Origin: Chitinophagaceae bacterium
Lineage (GTDB): Bacteria; Bacteroidota; Bacteroidia; Chitinophagales; Chitinophagaceae
Direction: 5' to 3'
DNA length: 64,000 nt
Assembly: GCA_022843585.1 (NCBI GenBank)
Contig: JALHNJ010000001.1
Coordinates: 868,001-932,000, forward strand
Shown here: positions 1 to 8,374 of the stretch, piece by piece
Layout: the number at the start of each line of letters is the position of its first letter
Numbering within the stretch: the first letter of the stretch is position 1
Made by a program: the position numbers and the translations under genes
The notes under the pieces: model-generated
The model's input: the letters and a program-made list of their open reading frames with translations, nothing else
Told to the model about the DNA's origin: nothing
Databases searched by the model: none

Positions 1-272
1 GCTTTCTGCCCTTAAAAAAAGGAAGACAAACCTTATTAAAACAACTAGCCGAAGAAGAAAGAACGATGATCTTTTATGAATCACCAGTACGATTAGTAAA
101 AACATTGGAAGACTTTATTACTTATTTTGGAGAAGACCGGCAATGCAGTGTAAGCCGAGAATTAAGCAAAATGTTTGAAGAAAATAAGCAAGGTACTTTA
201 CGGGAAGTTGCTACCCATTTTAGTGAAAAAACGGTGAAGGGAGAAATTGTGATTGTGGTGGCAGGAAAGTAA
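1..272 (+). CDS. rsmI: RsmI, 16S rRNA (cytidine-2'-O)-methyltransferase, C-terminal part
   Basis: The reading frame is open from base 3 and gives the last 90 or so residues of the SAM-dependent enzyme that 2'-O-methylates C1402 of 16S rRNA in the decoding centre. Visible are FLPLKKGRQ, then ERTMIFYESPVRLVKTL, SRELSKMFEE and GTL, the usual run of the second lobe of the tetrapyrrole-methylase fold in this family. The N-terminal SAM-binding half lies before the window, so this is an edge truncation and not a broken gene. Stop is TAA. A dispersed intergenic repeat follows directly. Family assignment is firm. Confidence 0.88.
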   Translation, partial: FLPLKKGRQTLLKQLAEEERTMIFYESPVRLVKTLEDFITYFGEDRQCSVSRELSKMFEENKQGTLREVATHFSEKTVKGEIVIVVAGK

Positions 273-312
273 TCATTGATAGATGCTAAGAAAAAATTCC
301 TGTCAGGCTTTT

Positions 313-430
313 CGCAAATGCCGAGTAGAATTCCCACAGTACAAGAGTGATAATTCTTTCCTTTCCCCCAAAAGGAAAGAATAACAGAACAAGTTCGCAA
401 CAGCCGATGATAGTAGCAATTAGCTGGTCA
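313..430 (-). repeat. Dispersed intergenic repeat, diverged copy with inserted hairpin
   Basis: Read on the minus strand this spacer has the same word order as four other spacers in the window: CCAGC, then CTACTATCA, TTGCG, CACT.TGTAC, ATTCTACTC.GCATTTGCG. Here the TTGCGTCGCA core is reduced to TTGCG. A perfect 12-bp hairpin (ATTCTTTCCTTT at 353-364, AAAGGAAAGAAT at 371-382, six-base loop) interrupts the element. No coding potential is seen. The boundaries are approximate. Confidence 0.6.
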
Positions 431-527
431 CAACATGTTTTCAACCCCCGTTGATATTTATAGCATTTCATTATAACAATCCGGCACTATTTTTACAAAA
501 ACATTGACTTACTAAAACCCACCTTGT

Positions 528-977
528 ATGAAGTTTATCCACCTATCACTATTTATTATTGCAACCGCATTAATTTCTTTCCATTCAAATGCACAGGTAA
601 CAACTATTCCGGAACAAGCAAAGGAAAGTTTCTTTAAACAATATCCCGATGCAAAGAATGTAAAATGGGAAAACAATGTAGTAAATGTAAATGTGCGGTT
701 TGAGCAAGACAGCAGTGTCATGAATGCTGAATACAGTAATAAAGGGATCTGGAAAAATACATTGAAAGACTGGACGTATGATAAACTGCCCAATGATGTG
801 AAAGAAGGATATAACAAAAGTAAGTTTAGCGGCAGAGAAGTTACCGATGTAAAAATGTTGTATTTGCCGGGTTATGTGATTCAATATCGCCTGAAAGTTG
901 AAAAGAGCGGATTAGAGAAAAAATATCTTTTCTTTAGTACGGAAGGAAGATTGATGAGAAGTAGCGTTACAATATAA
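528..977 (+). CDS. PepSY-like (DUF2874-type) periplasmic protein
   Basis: A 149-residue exported protein with a signal peptide (residues 1-22, hydrophobic FIIATALISF, cleavage near SNA-Q). The mature part carries the pattern of PepSY-like proteins common in Bacteroidota: AKESFFKQYPDAKNVKWE, then beta-rich stretches ending in KYLFFSTEGRLMRS. Members of this family are small secreted or periplasmic proteins of unknown function, sometimes proposed to bind or inhibit other proteins. The gene stands alone and is followed by a strong terminator. No catalytic residues can be assigned. The family call is fairly sure; the function is unknown. Confidence 0.7.
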   Translation: MKFIHLSLFIIATALISFHSNAQVTTIPEQAKESFFKQYPDAKNVKWENNVVNVNVRFEQDSSVMNAEYSNKGIWKNTLKDWTYDKLPNDVKEGYNKSKFSGREVTDVKMLYLPGYVIQYRLKVEKSGLEKKYLFFSTEGRLMRSSVTI

Positions 978-1014
978 TAATTCCTCTTATTTATTTGTTT
1001 AAGAGAGAATGGGC

Positions 1015-1060
1015 AATTGACCGGTGGTATTTCCCAATGCCGCCGGTCAATTTTCTTTTT
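1015..1060 (+). terminator. Rho-independent terminator after the PepSY-like gene
   Basis: AATTGACCGGTGG (1015-1027) pairs with CCGCCGGTCAATT (1040-1052) with one G.T pair, and the T-rich tract TTTTCTTTTTC follows. It lies 37 bp after the stop codon. Confidence 0.8.
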
Positions 1061-1113
1061 CTTATAGCCATCCTTTACCGAAATTTACCATCTTGAATTA
1101 TTAAATAGAACAC

Positions 1114-2958
1114 ATGAAGAAAATAACAACACTTGCTTTACTGATTGTTACACTGCAATTTTCAACATACGCACAGCCAGACCGTTGGCAGCAACGGGTA
1201 AAGTATGTGATGAATATTGATATGAATGTGCAGACCAATCAATTTACAGGCAAACAGAAACTGGAGTATTGGAATAACTCGCCTGATACTTTGTATAAAG
1301 TTTTCTATCATCTTTATTTTAATGCATTTCAGCCGAATAGCATGATGGATACCCGAAGCAGAAGACAGGGAACTGTAAATGGCCCGGGTGGACGACCTGA
1401 TTGGGACGGAAGAGTAAAAGACAGGATATTGAACCTGAAGCCAGATGAAATCGGTTATCAAAAAATTCTTTCCTTAAAGATGAATGGTCGTCCGCAATCT
1501 TTTAAAATGCTGGAAACAATTTTAGAAGTGAAATTGGATAAGCCAATTCTTCCAAAATCGAAAGTAACATTCGATATGGATTTTGAAGCACAAGTGCCTT
1601 TGCAAATAAGAAGAAGTGGAAGAGATAATCCAACTTCAAAAGTTCGTTATTCTATGAGCCAATGGTATCCCAAGTTATGTGAGTACGATTATGAAGGCTG
1701 GCATCCGACTCCCTATGTGGGGAGAGAGTTTTATGGGGTTTGGGGCGATTATGATGTAAGCATCTCTATCGATAAAAAATATATTTTAGGAGGAACCGGT
1801 TATTTACAAAATCCCAATTCAATTGGATATGGCTATGAAAAGGCAGGAGCAAAAGTGACCAGACCTGCAGGAAATAAATTAACCTGGCGTTTTGTTGCAC
1901 CGAATGTGCATGATTTTATGTGGGCGGCCGATCCCGAATACATTCATAAAACAAGAACTGTAAGAGATAGCATCACTTTACATCTTTTTTATAAACCAAC
2001 CAATGAACCAGCGGAGAAATGGGAGAAGATTTTGGATGATGCTGTTGCGGTAATGCCAATGCTGGAGAGTACGTTTGGTGTGTATCCATATAAGCAATAC
2101 ACTTTCATTCATGGTGGCGATGGAGGCATGGAATACCCGATGGCTACATTATTAGTTGGTCCGGGTGCATGGCTGCATGAGTGGTTGCATAACTGGTATC
2201 ATGGTGTTTTAGGAACCAATGAATCGTTATATGGATGGATGGATGAAGGGTTTACCACGTATGCAGAAGACAGAGCTGATGCATTTCTTAGAAATAGCAC
2301 AGCGTTTGCTTTTGATGGAACGTATCGGAGCTATTTTTCATTAGCAAAAAGTGGTAAAGAAGAACCGCTTAGTACACATGCAGATCATTACAATACAAAT
2401 GCTGCTTACAGTCCTGCCGTTTATTCAAAGGGAGGAGTTTTTATGGAGCAGCTTGGCTATATTGTTGGAGCACCTGTTAGAGATAAAATTTTGCTCGAAT
2501 ATTTTAATCAATGGAAATTCAAACATCCAAATGCTAACGACTTTATGAGAATAGCAGAAAAGGTAAGCGATATGAAATTGGATTGGTACAAAGAGTATTG
2601 GATTAATTCTGTCAAAACAATTGATTACAATATTGATAGTTTGTGGGAAGAAGGTGGTAAAACAAAAGTTCGCTTAAGCAGAATTGGTTTAATGCCGATG
2701 CCAATTGATTTGCAACTTACATTTAAAGATGGAACAAAAGAGCTGCATTATATACCAATGAGCCTGATGTATGGAGAAAAGCCAGTAGAAGATGTTGCTG
2801 TTACCCGAATAAATTATGAAGCATGGAAATGGACACACAGTACATATATAATTGAAACAAACAGAAAGCTATTGGATTTTACAACAGTTGAAATTGATCC
2901 ATCGCAACGACTAGCGGATGTAGATAGAAAAAATAATAAGCTTGAACTGAAATGGTAA
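1114..2958 (+). CDS. Secreted M1-family (gluzincin) metallopeptidase
   Basis: A 614-residue zinc aminopeptidase-like protein. Signal peptide: residues 1-20 (MKKITTLALLIVTLQFSTYA). The N-terminal beta domain (about 25-250) is typical of M1 enzymes. The exopeptidase-type loop appears as GGMEYP instead of GAMEN, as in many Bacteroidota homologues. The zinc site is HEWLH (355-359) with the third ligand Glu378 exactly 18 residues later in WMDEGF. This predicts peptide hydrolysis in the periplasm or at the surface. The C-terminal part (about 480-614) is beta-rich and ends without a sorting domain. It is monocistronic, with terminators on both sides. Substrate is unknown; the peptidase class is firm. 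Confidence 0.88.
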   Translation: MKKITTLALLIVTLQFSTYAQPDRWQQRVKYVMNIDMNVQTNQFTGKQKLEYWNNSPDTLYKVFYHLYFNAFQPNSMMDTRSRRQGTVNGPGGRPDWDGRVKDRILNLKPDEIGYQKILSLKMNGRPQSFKMLETILEVKLDKPILPKSKVTFDMDFEAQVPLQIRRSGRDNPTSKVRYSMSQWYPKLCEYDYEGWHPTPYVGREFYGVWGDYDVSISIDKKYILGGTGYLQNPNSIGYGYEKAGAKVTRPAGNKLTWRFVAPNVHDFMWAADPEYIHKTRTVRDSITLHLFYKPTNEPAEKWEKILDDAVAVMPMLESTFGVYPYKQYTFIHGGDGGMEYPMATLLVGPGAWLHEWLHNWYHGVLGTNESLYGWMDEGFTTYAEDRADAFLRNSTAFAFDGTYRSYFSLAKSGKEEPLSTHADHYNTNAAYSPAVYSKGGVFMEQLGYIVGAPVRDKILLEYFNQWKFKHPNANDFMRIAEKVSDMKLDWYKEYWINSVKTIDYNIDSLWEEGGKTKVRLSRIGLMPMPIDLQLTFKDGTKELHYIPMSLMYGEKPVEDVAVTRINYEAWKWTHSTYIIETNRKLLDFTTVEIDPSQRLADVDRKNNKLELKW

Positions 2959-2992
2959 AGTGGTAAATTGTTCATCACATTATCTAATTACA

Positions 2993-3030
2993 AAAGCCCT
3001 CCGTGATTAAATTGGAGGGCTTTGCAATTT
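2993..3030 (+). terminator. Rho-independent terminator after the M1 peptidase
   Basis: A perfect 10-bp stem, AAAGCCCTCC (2993-3002) with GGAGGGCTTT (3014-3023), followed by GCAATTTT. It begins 34 bp after the peptidase stop. Confidence 0.85.
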
Positions 3031-3144
3031 TGATTAGAACCCCTTTGTTTGCTTGCTCAGGTAAGGTTAATGGTTAACGGTTATAAGGGATCAACTGTAT
3101 TCAAATATGTATATCAAATGTAAGTGGATGAGTATTACCCCACA

Positions 3145-3162
3145 ATACCACTTTAGTGGTAT
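3145..3162. promoter_or_regulatory. Palindrome ATACCACT-TT-AGTGGTAT, copy 1
   Basis: Perfect 8-bp arms with a 2-bp centre, in a non-coding stretch about 107 bp past the 3' end of the response regulator. The flanks match copy 2 at 3950-3966: CA before, ATTTT after. The rest of the spacer 2959-3269 holds only the peptidase terminator and AT-rich sequence. Probably a protein-binding site; the binder is unproven. Confidence 0.5.
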
Positions 3163-3269
3163 ATTTTGCCTAAAAATGAAGTTCGTCCGGCAAAAACCTG
3201 CAAGAAAATCTGTTTTTGGCAGTAAAATACAGGGTAAATCATTTTTGAGCAAAGTCTCCGTAAGTGATT

Positions 3270-3914
3270 TTATCTGCCGTAAAACTTATTTACTGCAGCC
3301 ACCCGGTTGGTTACATGTAGTTTCTCGTAAATGTGGTACACATGTTTCCGAACTGTTTCAGGCGAAAGGAAAGTTTGCGAAGCGATTTCTTTATACATCA
3401 AACCTTTTGATAGTAGTTCTAATATTTCTTTTTCCCGGTTGCTTAATATATTAAGCTCTTCCGTGTTGCTATTGTTTTTCATCGATTGCTCCTGGAAAGC
3501 GGCCACTACTTTTCGGGCAATCTGGCTGCTCATTGGCGCACCCCCTTCATATAATTCACGGATGGCTTCCAACATGCGGGCCGGGTCTGTTTTTTTCAAA
3601 ATATAGCCGCTGGCACCAGCACTAAGTGCTTCAAATATTTTTTCATTTTCTTCATATACCGTACACATCATAAAATTAGTATCGGGTATTCTTGGTTTCA
3701 GCACCCTAACTACATCAATGCCATTTTCAGGACTGTTCAAATTAATATCCATTAGTACCACATCTGGTTTTAGTATGGGTATTTGAACAACTGCATCTTC
3801 TGCTGTAGCAATGGTAGCAATACATTTATACCCGTCAGACATGGTGATTATCTCTTCTAATGCATTGCGCAATTCTCTGTTATCATCAACTATGCAAACG
3901 GCAATTTGTTTCAT
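3270..3914 (-). CDS. LuxR/NarL-type response regulator (orphan)
   Basis: 214 residues. Receiver domain 1-120: acidic pair Asp10-Asp11, phospho-acceptor Asp56 in VLMDINL, Thr in CTVYEE and Lys in YILKK. A short linker leads to a LuxR-type helix-turn-helix (about 152-214) with LSNREKEILELLSKG and LSPETVRKHVYHIYEKL. It should bind DNA as a phosphorylation-dependent dimer. No histidine kinase is adjacent. A near-identical palindrome lies 36 bp upstream of its start (3950-3966) and another beyond its 3' end, which suggests autoregulation. It lies downstream of rsmG on the same strand but has its own 58-bp spacer. The family is certain; targets and partner kinase are unknown. Confidence 0.9.
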   Translation of the reverse strand: MKQIAVCIVDDNRELRNALEEIITMSDGYKCIATIATAEDAVVQIPILKPDVVLMDINLNSPENGIDVVRVLKPRIPDTNFMMCTVYEENEKIFEALSAGASGYILKKTDPARMLEAIRELYEGGAPMSSQIARKVVAAFQEQSMKNNSNTEELNILSNREKEILELLSKGLMYKEIASQTFLSPETVRKHVYHIYEKLHVTNRVAAVNKFYGR

Positions 3915-3949
3915 GAGAGTAAAGTTCAGCTATAAGTTAGAGTCTGGCA

Positions 3950-3966
3950 ATACCACTAAGTGGTAT
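3950..3966. promoter_or_regulatory. Palindrome ATACCACT-A-AGTGGTAT, copy 2, upstream of the response regulator
   Basis: 8-bp arms with a 1-bp centre, located between the rsmG stop (3973) and the regulator start (3914). It shares arms and flanks (CA.., ..ATTTT) with 3145-3162. Its position 36 bp before the start codon fits an operator of the regulator's own promoter. Confidence 0.55.
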
Positions 3967-3972
3967 ATTTTT

Positions 3973-4596
3973 CTAGCGGGTAACATACAACAGAAACTTC
4001 TCTTTAAAGAATGATTCTGCAAAAATTTCTGATAATTCGATAACCCTTGGGCGGGTCATACTTTCCTGTACTTCAACGGCTAAGTCGCCGCCTTTCAGAC
4101 ATATAAGTCCGGGAGTAAACTCAGCAGCAGTTTTAATTTTCAGCAATGGCTTGCTCCATCTCCATAGATCTTTAAGTGGAGCAACGGCCCTGGATATGAC
4201 AAAATCAAATTTCCGGTTCTTTACATCTTCGATCCGGCAGTGTTGTGTAGTAATGTTTTTTATGCCGGCTCCTTCTGCAACAGCTTCTACCACTTTTAAT
4301 TTTTTCCCGATACTATCTACTAAATGAAATTTTACATTCGGAAAAAAGATGGCCAATGGAATGCCGGGAAAACCGCCACCTGTACCGAGATCAATTACTT
4401 CACAGCCATCCGGAATGTCAAAACTGGCAGCAATACTCAATGAGTGCAGCACATGCTTTTCGTATAAGCTATCTATATCCTTACGGGAAATAACATTGAT
4501 CTTTTCATTCCATTCTTTATACAAACCATCCAACAATTGGAATTGCCGGATTTGCTCAGGAAAAAATTCGCTAAAATATTTGAGTAATAATTCCAT
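3973..4596 (-). CDS. rsmG: RsmG, 16S rRNA (guanine-527-N7)-methyltransferase
   Basis: About 207 residues from the chosen ATG at 4596 (MELLLKYF). A longer open frame upstream overlaps the preceding gene and carries no family similarity. The SAM-binding Rossmann motif is DLGTGGGFPGIPLA (about residues 69-82), followed by LVDSIGKKLKVVEAV and the catalytic-region phrase VISRAVAPL, all hallmarks of RsmG/GidB. It methylates N7 of G527 in 16S rRNA; loss in other bacteria gives low-level streptomycin resistance. It follows the glycosyltransferase gene by 37 bp, so the two are probably co-transcribed. Confidence 0.92.
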   Translation of the reverse strand: MELLLKYFSEFFPEQIRQFQLLDGLYKEWNEKINVISRKDIDSLYEKHVLHSLSIAASFDIPDGCEVIDLGTGGGFPGIPLAIFFPNVKFHLVDSIGKKLKVVEAVAEGAGIKNITTQHCRIEDVKNRKFDFVISRAVAPLKDLWRWSKPLLKIKTAAEFTPGLICLKGGDLAVEVQESMTRPRVIELSEIFAESFFKEKFLLYVTR

Positions 4597-4633
4597 TTGG
4601 ATATTTCTGTTGAGTATGGACTGTTGTCTTTTC

Positions 4634-5752
4634 TTACCAACCCTTTCTTGGTTTTTTCCACAATGCCGGTGCAAAGATGATGTAATAAAAGAACATCCAC
4701 ATATCCAGAAAAACGAACCAGGGCCATAGATCGCCTTCTCCCATTTTTTTCATTGATTTATTAAGTACAAATGCCTGCAAGATCAAACGTAATCCGAAAA
4801 CGGGTAACACAAGCCGCCAGTCGTACAATAAAATAGTTACAATGAATAAGGGGTAAAAAATGAACTGCGTAGCAAAATATAATCCCAGTAAAAATTTATG
4901 TTTGGGTTTATAAAATTTAGCGGTACTATAATGTCTTGACTTTTGTTTTAGCCAACCTGACCAGGTAGTTTTTGGAATAGAACGGGTGACCGCATCGGGG
5001 TCAATTACAACGGCTGTATTGTGTTTGGTCGCAGTTTTATTAATAAACAAATCATCATCTCCACTTGGTATATGGTTGATTGAAGCAAAACCTTTGTGCT
5101 GAAAAAATAAACTTTTTCTATACGATAAATTTCTGCCCACACCCATATAGGGTAATCCGGCCAATGCATAAGACAGGTATTGCAATGCAGTGTGAAATGT
5201 CTCAAAGCGTATTAATTTATTCAACAATCCTTTTCTTTTATGATACGCTCCATAACCAAGAACAATATCTGTGTTCTGATCATATCCACTTTGCATTTTT
5301 TCTATCCAATGTTCGCTGGCAGGTACACAATCAGCATCTGTTAATAATAACACTTCATGTTTTGCTTCCCGGATGCCAATTGATAAGGGATATTTTTTCC
5401 CGGAAATATGTACTGCTTCTTGTGTTAGTTCTACTATATGCAAGGATTTGAATGTTTTTTTTAATTCCTGCAAGATGTATTTAGAATCATCCAGCGAATT
5501 ATCATTTACCGCTACTACTTCATAGGTGCTGGGGTACGATTGTACCAGCAATCCCGGAAGGTTGCGGGCCAGGTTTTCATCCTCATCTCTTGCACATACA
5601 ATTACAGAAACGGGGTGTTGCTGAGTTTTTGTTTTTGGTTTGGCTTTATAAAAAGCGATCCGTCCAAAAAAGAAAGTGTAATAAAAAATCTGTACGGCGG
5701 TTACGGCAATAAAAAGATAAAAGAGAATCTCTCCCCAGTTAATTGGTGGCAT
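4634..5752 (-). CDS. Family 2 glycosyltransferase, membrane-anchored
   Basis: 372 residues from the ATG at 5752 (MPPINWGEILFYLF). The longer alternative start would translate a low-complexity CTTGT repeat tract. One N-terminal membrane segment (about 5-30) precedes a GT-A domain: VSVIVCARDEDEN, VAVNDNSLDD, the DxD-like LLTDADCVP (about 139-141), the SGDDDLF acceptor-site motif and an QKSRHYST segment in the position of Q/RxxRW. Two to three membrane helices close the protein. This layout is that of processive or lipid-linked GT2 enzymes making cell-surface glycans. Donor and acceptor cannot be told from the sequence. Confidence 0.82.
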   Translation of the reverse strand: MPPINWGEILFYLFIAVTAVQIFYYTFFFGRIAFYKAKPKTKTQQHPVSVIVCARDEDENLARNLPGLLVQSYPSTYEVVAVNDNSLDDSKYILQELKKTFKSLHIVELTQEAVHISGKKYPLSIGIREAKHEVLLLTDADCVPASEHWIEKMQSGYDQNTDIVLGYGAYHKRKGLLNKLIRFETFHTALQYLSYALAGLPYMGVGRNLSYRKSLFFQHKGFASINHIPSGDDDLFINKTATKHNTAVVIDPDAVTRSIPKTTWSGWLKQKSRHYSTAKFYKPKHKFLLGLYFATQFIFYPLFIVTILLYDWRLVLPVFGLRLILQAFVLNKSMKKMGEGDLWPWFVFLDMWMFFYYIIFAPALWKKPRKGW

Positions 5753-5774
5753 AGCGGCAAAGATAATAGGATAA

Positions 5775-5803
5775 GTTACAAGAGACAAGGTGCAAGTCAC
5801 AAG
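5775..5803 (-). repeat. Degenerate CTTGT/CTTGC repeat tract upstream of the glycosyltransferase
   Basis: On the minus strand the tract reads as successive CTTGTGA / CTTGCAC / CTTGTCT / CTTGTAA units, ending 22 bp before the glycosyltransferase ATG. A matching tract in mirror orientation precedes tgt. Confidence 0.5.
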
Positions 5804-5890
5804 CTGCGTAACTTGTTTATAGGTTTCCTCCTCATTTTTTTTAAAGACAAATTGCTAAGCAAGAATCGAACAAATTTTGAATTGAAACGA

Positions 5891-5922
5891 TCCCTTGTCC
5901 CTTGTTCCTTGTACCTTGCGCC
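5891..5922 (+). repeat. Degenerate CTTGT repeat tract upstream of tgt
   Basis: Units CCCTTGT / CCCTTGT / TCCTTGT / ACCTTGC in tandem, ending 6 bp before the tgt ATG. This is the mirror image of the tract at 5775-5803, so both divergent genes have the same leader sequence type. Confidence 0.55.
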
Positions 5923-5928
5923 TTTATT

Positions 5929-7068
5929 ATGGCAGCCTTACAATTCGAATTACAACATACAGATATCACTTCAAAAGCAAGAGCAGGCAAAATAAACACC
6001 GATCATGGTGAAATTTTGACGCCTATTTTTATGCCTGTGGGAACGGTAGGAAGTGTAAAAGCAGTTACACAACAGCAACTGGTAGCAGATGTAAAAGCAC
6101 AGATCATTCTGGGCAATACCTATCATTTGTATTTGCGTCCGGGCTTAGAAGTATTGGAAAAAGCAGGTGGGCTTCACCAATTTAATGGATGGAAAAAACC
6201 AATTCTTACGGATAGTGGTGGTTATCAGGTTTTTTCATTGGCGGGAACCAGAAAGATAAAAGAGGAAGGCGTTACTTTTCAATCGCATATTGATGGCAGC
6301 AAGCATTTGTTTAGCCCGGAATATGTAATGGATATACAGCGAACGATTGGCGGTGATATTATTATGGCATTTGATGAATGTCCGCCCGGTGGCAGTGAAT
6401 TTAATTATGCTAAAACATCAATGGAGCTGACACATCGCTGGCTCGACAGATGTTTTACACAGTTCAATGCAACTGAGCCAAAATACGGATACACGCAAAA
6501 CTTATTCCCGATAGTGCAAGGGGGAACGTTCAAAGATCTGCGCAAACAATCCTGCGAATACATTGCTTCTAAAAATGCAGCTGGAAATGCTATTGGCGGC
6601 CTGAGTGTTGGTGAACCGGAGGATGTGATGTATGAAATATGCGATTGGTGTTGCGATCATTTACCAATGAATAAACCTCGTTATTTAATGGGCGTTGGAA
6701 CACCGTGGAATATTTTAGAATGCATCGGCATGGGTATCGATATGTTTGATTGTGTAATGCCAACCCGCAATGGCCGCAATGCAATGCTGTTTACTACCAA
6801 AGGGGTTATCAATATTGATAATAAAAAATGGGAGCAGGATTTTTCTCCGCTTGACGATGGGCTGGATTGTGAAATGAGCAATTATTACACGAAGTCTTAC
6901 TTACGCCATCTTATGAAAGCAAAAGAATTTTTGGCCTACACCATTGCCAGTGTGCATAATCTTGCATTTTATCTTTGGCTGGTAGGGGAGGCAAGAAAGC
7001 AAATTCAACAAAATAATTTTAACAGTTGGAAAGCGGAAATGATACCGGTGTTGAAGACAAAGTTGTGA
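5929..7068 (+). CDS. tgt: Queuine/preQ1 tRNA-guanine transglycosylase
   Basis: 379 residues from ATG 5929 (MAALQFELQ); an upstream TTG would translate the repeat tract. The enzyme exchanges G34 of GUN-anticodon tRNAs for preQ1. Visible: FMPVGTVGSVKAVT, the catalytic-region TDSGGYQVFSL, FDECPPGG, IVQGG, GGLSVGEP, the nucleophile region MFDCVMPTRNGRNAML, and C-terminal YLRHL / HNLAFYL. The usual CxCxxC zinc ligands are mostly missing: only one cysteine remains, in LDCEMSNYY. I recall degenerate zinc sites in other Bacteroidota Tgt proteins, so this need not mean inactivity. Confidence 0.94.
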   Translation: MAALQFELQHTDITSKARAGKINTDHGEILTPIFMPVGTVGSVKAVTQQQLVADVKAQIILGNTYHLYLRPGLEVLEKAGGLHQFNGWKKPILTDSGGYQVFSLAGTRKIKEEGVTFQSHIDGSKHLFSPEYVMDIQRTIGGDIIMAFDECPPGGSEFNYAKTSMELTHRWLDRCFTQFNATEPKYGYTQNLFPIVQGGTFKDLRKQSCEYIASKNAAGNAIGGLSVGEPEDVMYEICDWCCDHLPMNKPRYLMGVGTPWNILECIGMGIDMFDCVMPTRNGRNAMLFTTKGVINIDNKKWEQDFSPLDDGLDCEMSNYYTKSYLRHLMKAKEFLAYTIASVHNLAFYLWLVGEARKQIQQNNFNSWKAEMIPVLKTKL

Positions 7069-7149
7069 TAAGTGTCAGACTGTAGCTAAAAGCTCACAAC
7101 TCTTTACTTTTCACAACCCGACAACTTTTTTTCTTCTACTTTTGACCGA

Positions 7150-8247
7150 ATGCGGAAACTCGACTGGTACATATTGAAGAAACTGCTGGTGACTTTCTTT
7201 TTCTGCCTTTTATTGTTTACAGTAGTAGCGGTAGCAGTTGATAGTAGTGAAAAAAGTGAAGATTTTATCCACTCTGGTCTTACCACCAGCCAGATTATTA
7301 CCAAATATTACTTTGGCTTTGTACCTTTTATCTGGAGTCTTTTATTTCCCTTATTTGTATTTATAGCAGTTATTTTCTTTACCAGCCGCATGGCCACCCG
7401 GTCGGAAATCATTGCCATACTTGCCAGCGGCACCAGCTACAACCGTTTTTTAAGACCTTATCTTTTTGGTGGAGTATTATTAGCGGGTTTATTATGGGTG
7501 GGTTACCGCTATTGGATTCCAAAAGCCAATGCTATTCAAAGTAGTTTCAGAAGTAATTACCTTGATAAAAATGACCCTACCAAAAACCGGGTAGATGGTA
7601 ACTGCACCCGTTGCTATTATAAAAGGGTTGATACAAACACATTTGTAGGTATCAGAAATTTTGATACGGCGAGCAAATCGGCACAGGGCTTTTTCCTGGA
7701 GACCGTAAAAAATAACAAGCTGGTTTATAATATCAGGGCTGGTTCTATTAATTGGGATACTGCCACCCGGAGGTGGAAACTCTTTAATGCCACTGAACGG
7801 TATATAGATTCCATGGGAGAACGAACAAATTTTAGGGACACTATGCTGATTACGCTGAACCTTAAGCCAGAAGAATTAGTTAAGGATGATTATATAAAAG
7901 ATAAGCTAACTACACCGGAGCTGATTGCCTATATCAAGCAAGAAGAATTGCGGGGTTCTGAAGGATTAAATGCTGTAAAAGTGGAACGATACCGGCGTAC
8001 CGCAACGCCTGCTTCCGTATTACTTTTAACTTTAATTGGTGCTGCTATTGCAAGCCGGAGAACCAGAGGGGGCAGTGGTATGCACCTTGCATTAGGAATT
8101 ACGATTGCAGCTTTGTTTATCATCTCTGACCGTTTCTCAACGGTCTTTGCTACCAAGGCCGATTTCCCACCGATGCTGGCGGCATGGATGCCCAATATTC
8201 TTTTCTCCTTTGTGGCGTACAGGTTATATCGGCTTACTCCTAAATAA
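7150..8247 (+). CDS. LptF/LptG-family lipopolysaccharide export permease
   Basis: 365 residues with the YjgP/YjgQ architecture: start MRKLDWYILKKLLVTFFFCLLLF, three N-terminal membrane helices (about 10-32, 55-78, 100-120), the cytoplasmic coupling stretch TSRMATRSEIIAILASGTSYNRFLRPY, a periplasmic beta-jellyroll (about 130-270), and three C-terminal helices beginning near TPASVLLLTLIGAAIASRR. With LptB these permeases extract LPS from the inner membrane. LptF and LptG cannot be told apart here, so no symbol is given. It lies 81 bp downstream of tgt and may share its transcript. Confidence 0.88.
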   Translation: MRKLDWYILKKLLVTFFFCLLLFTVVAVAVDSSEKSEDFIHSGLTTSQIITKYYFGFVPFIWSLLFPLFVFIAVIFFTSRMATRSEIIAILASGTSYNRFLRPYLFGGVLLAGLLWVGYRYWIPKANAIQSSFRSNYLDKNDPTKNRVDGNCTRCYYKRVDTNTFVGIRNFDTASKSAQGFFLETVKNNKLVYNIRAGSINWDTATRRWKLFNATERYIDSMGERTNFRDTMLITLNLKPEELVKDDYIKDKLTTPELIAYIKQEELRGSEGLNAVKVERYRRTATPASVLLLTLIGAAIASRRTRGGSGMHLALGITIAALFIISDRFSTVFATKADFPPMLAAWMPNILFSFVAYRLYRLTPK

Positions 8248-8279
8248 TAAAAAGTATAGCTATTTAATACAATCCTAAT

Positions 8280-8306
8280 GCAACAAACAGTTCAAATTTT
8301 TGTTGC
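8280..8306. other. Inverted repeat in the citrate synthase upstream region
   Basis: GCAACAAA (8280-8287) and TTTGTTGC (8299-8306), 8-bp arms with an 11-base spacer, lie between the permease stop and the citrate synthase start, 68 bp before the latter. No T-tract follows, so it is a weak terminator or an operator. Function unknown. Confidence 0.3.
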
Positions 8307-8374
8307 TGCAGGGGGCATTGCATAACTTTACATATTGAAATTTTTTCGTTGAAAGCATTGTAAAATCAGGGTTT

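Noticed and set aside
3107-3454. Open frame of 115 codons on the plus strand across the palindrome and the regulator's 3' end
   Set aside because: It overlaps the response regulator antisense, has no signal or family pattern, and its composition is that of a shadow frame.
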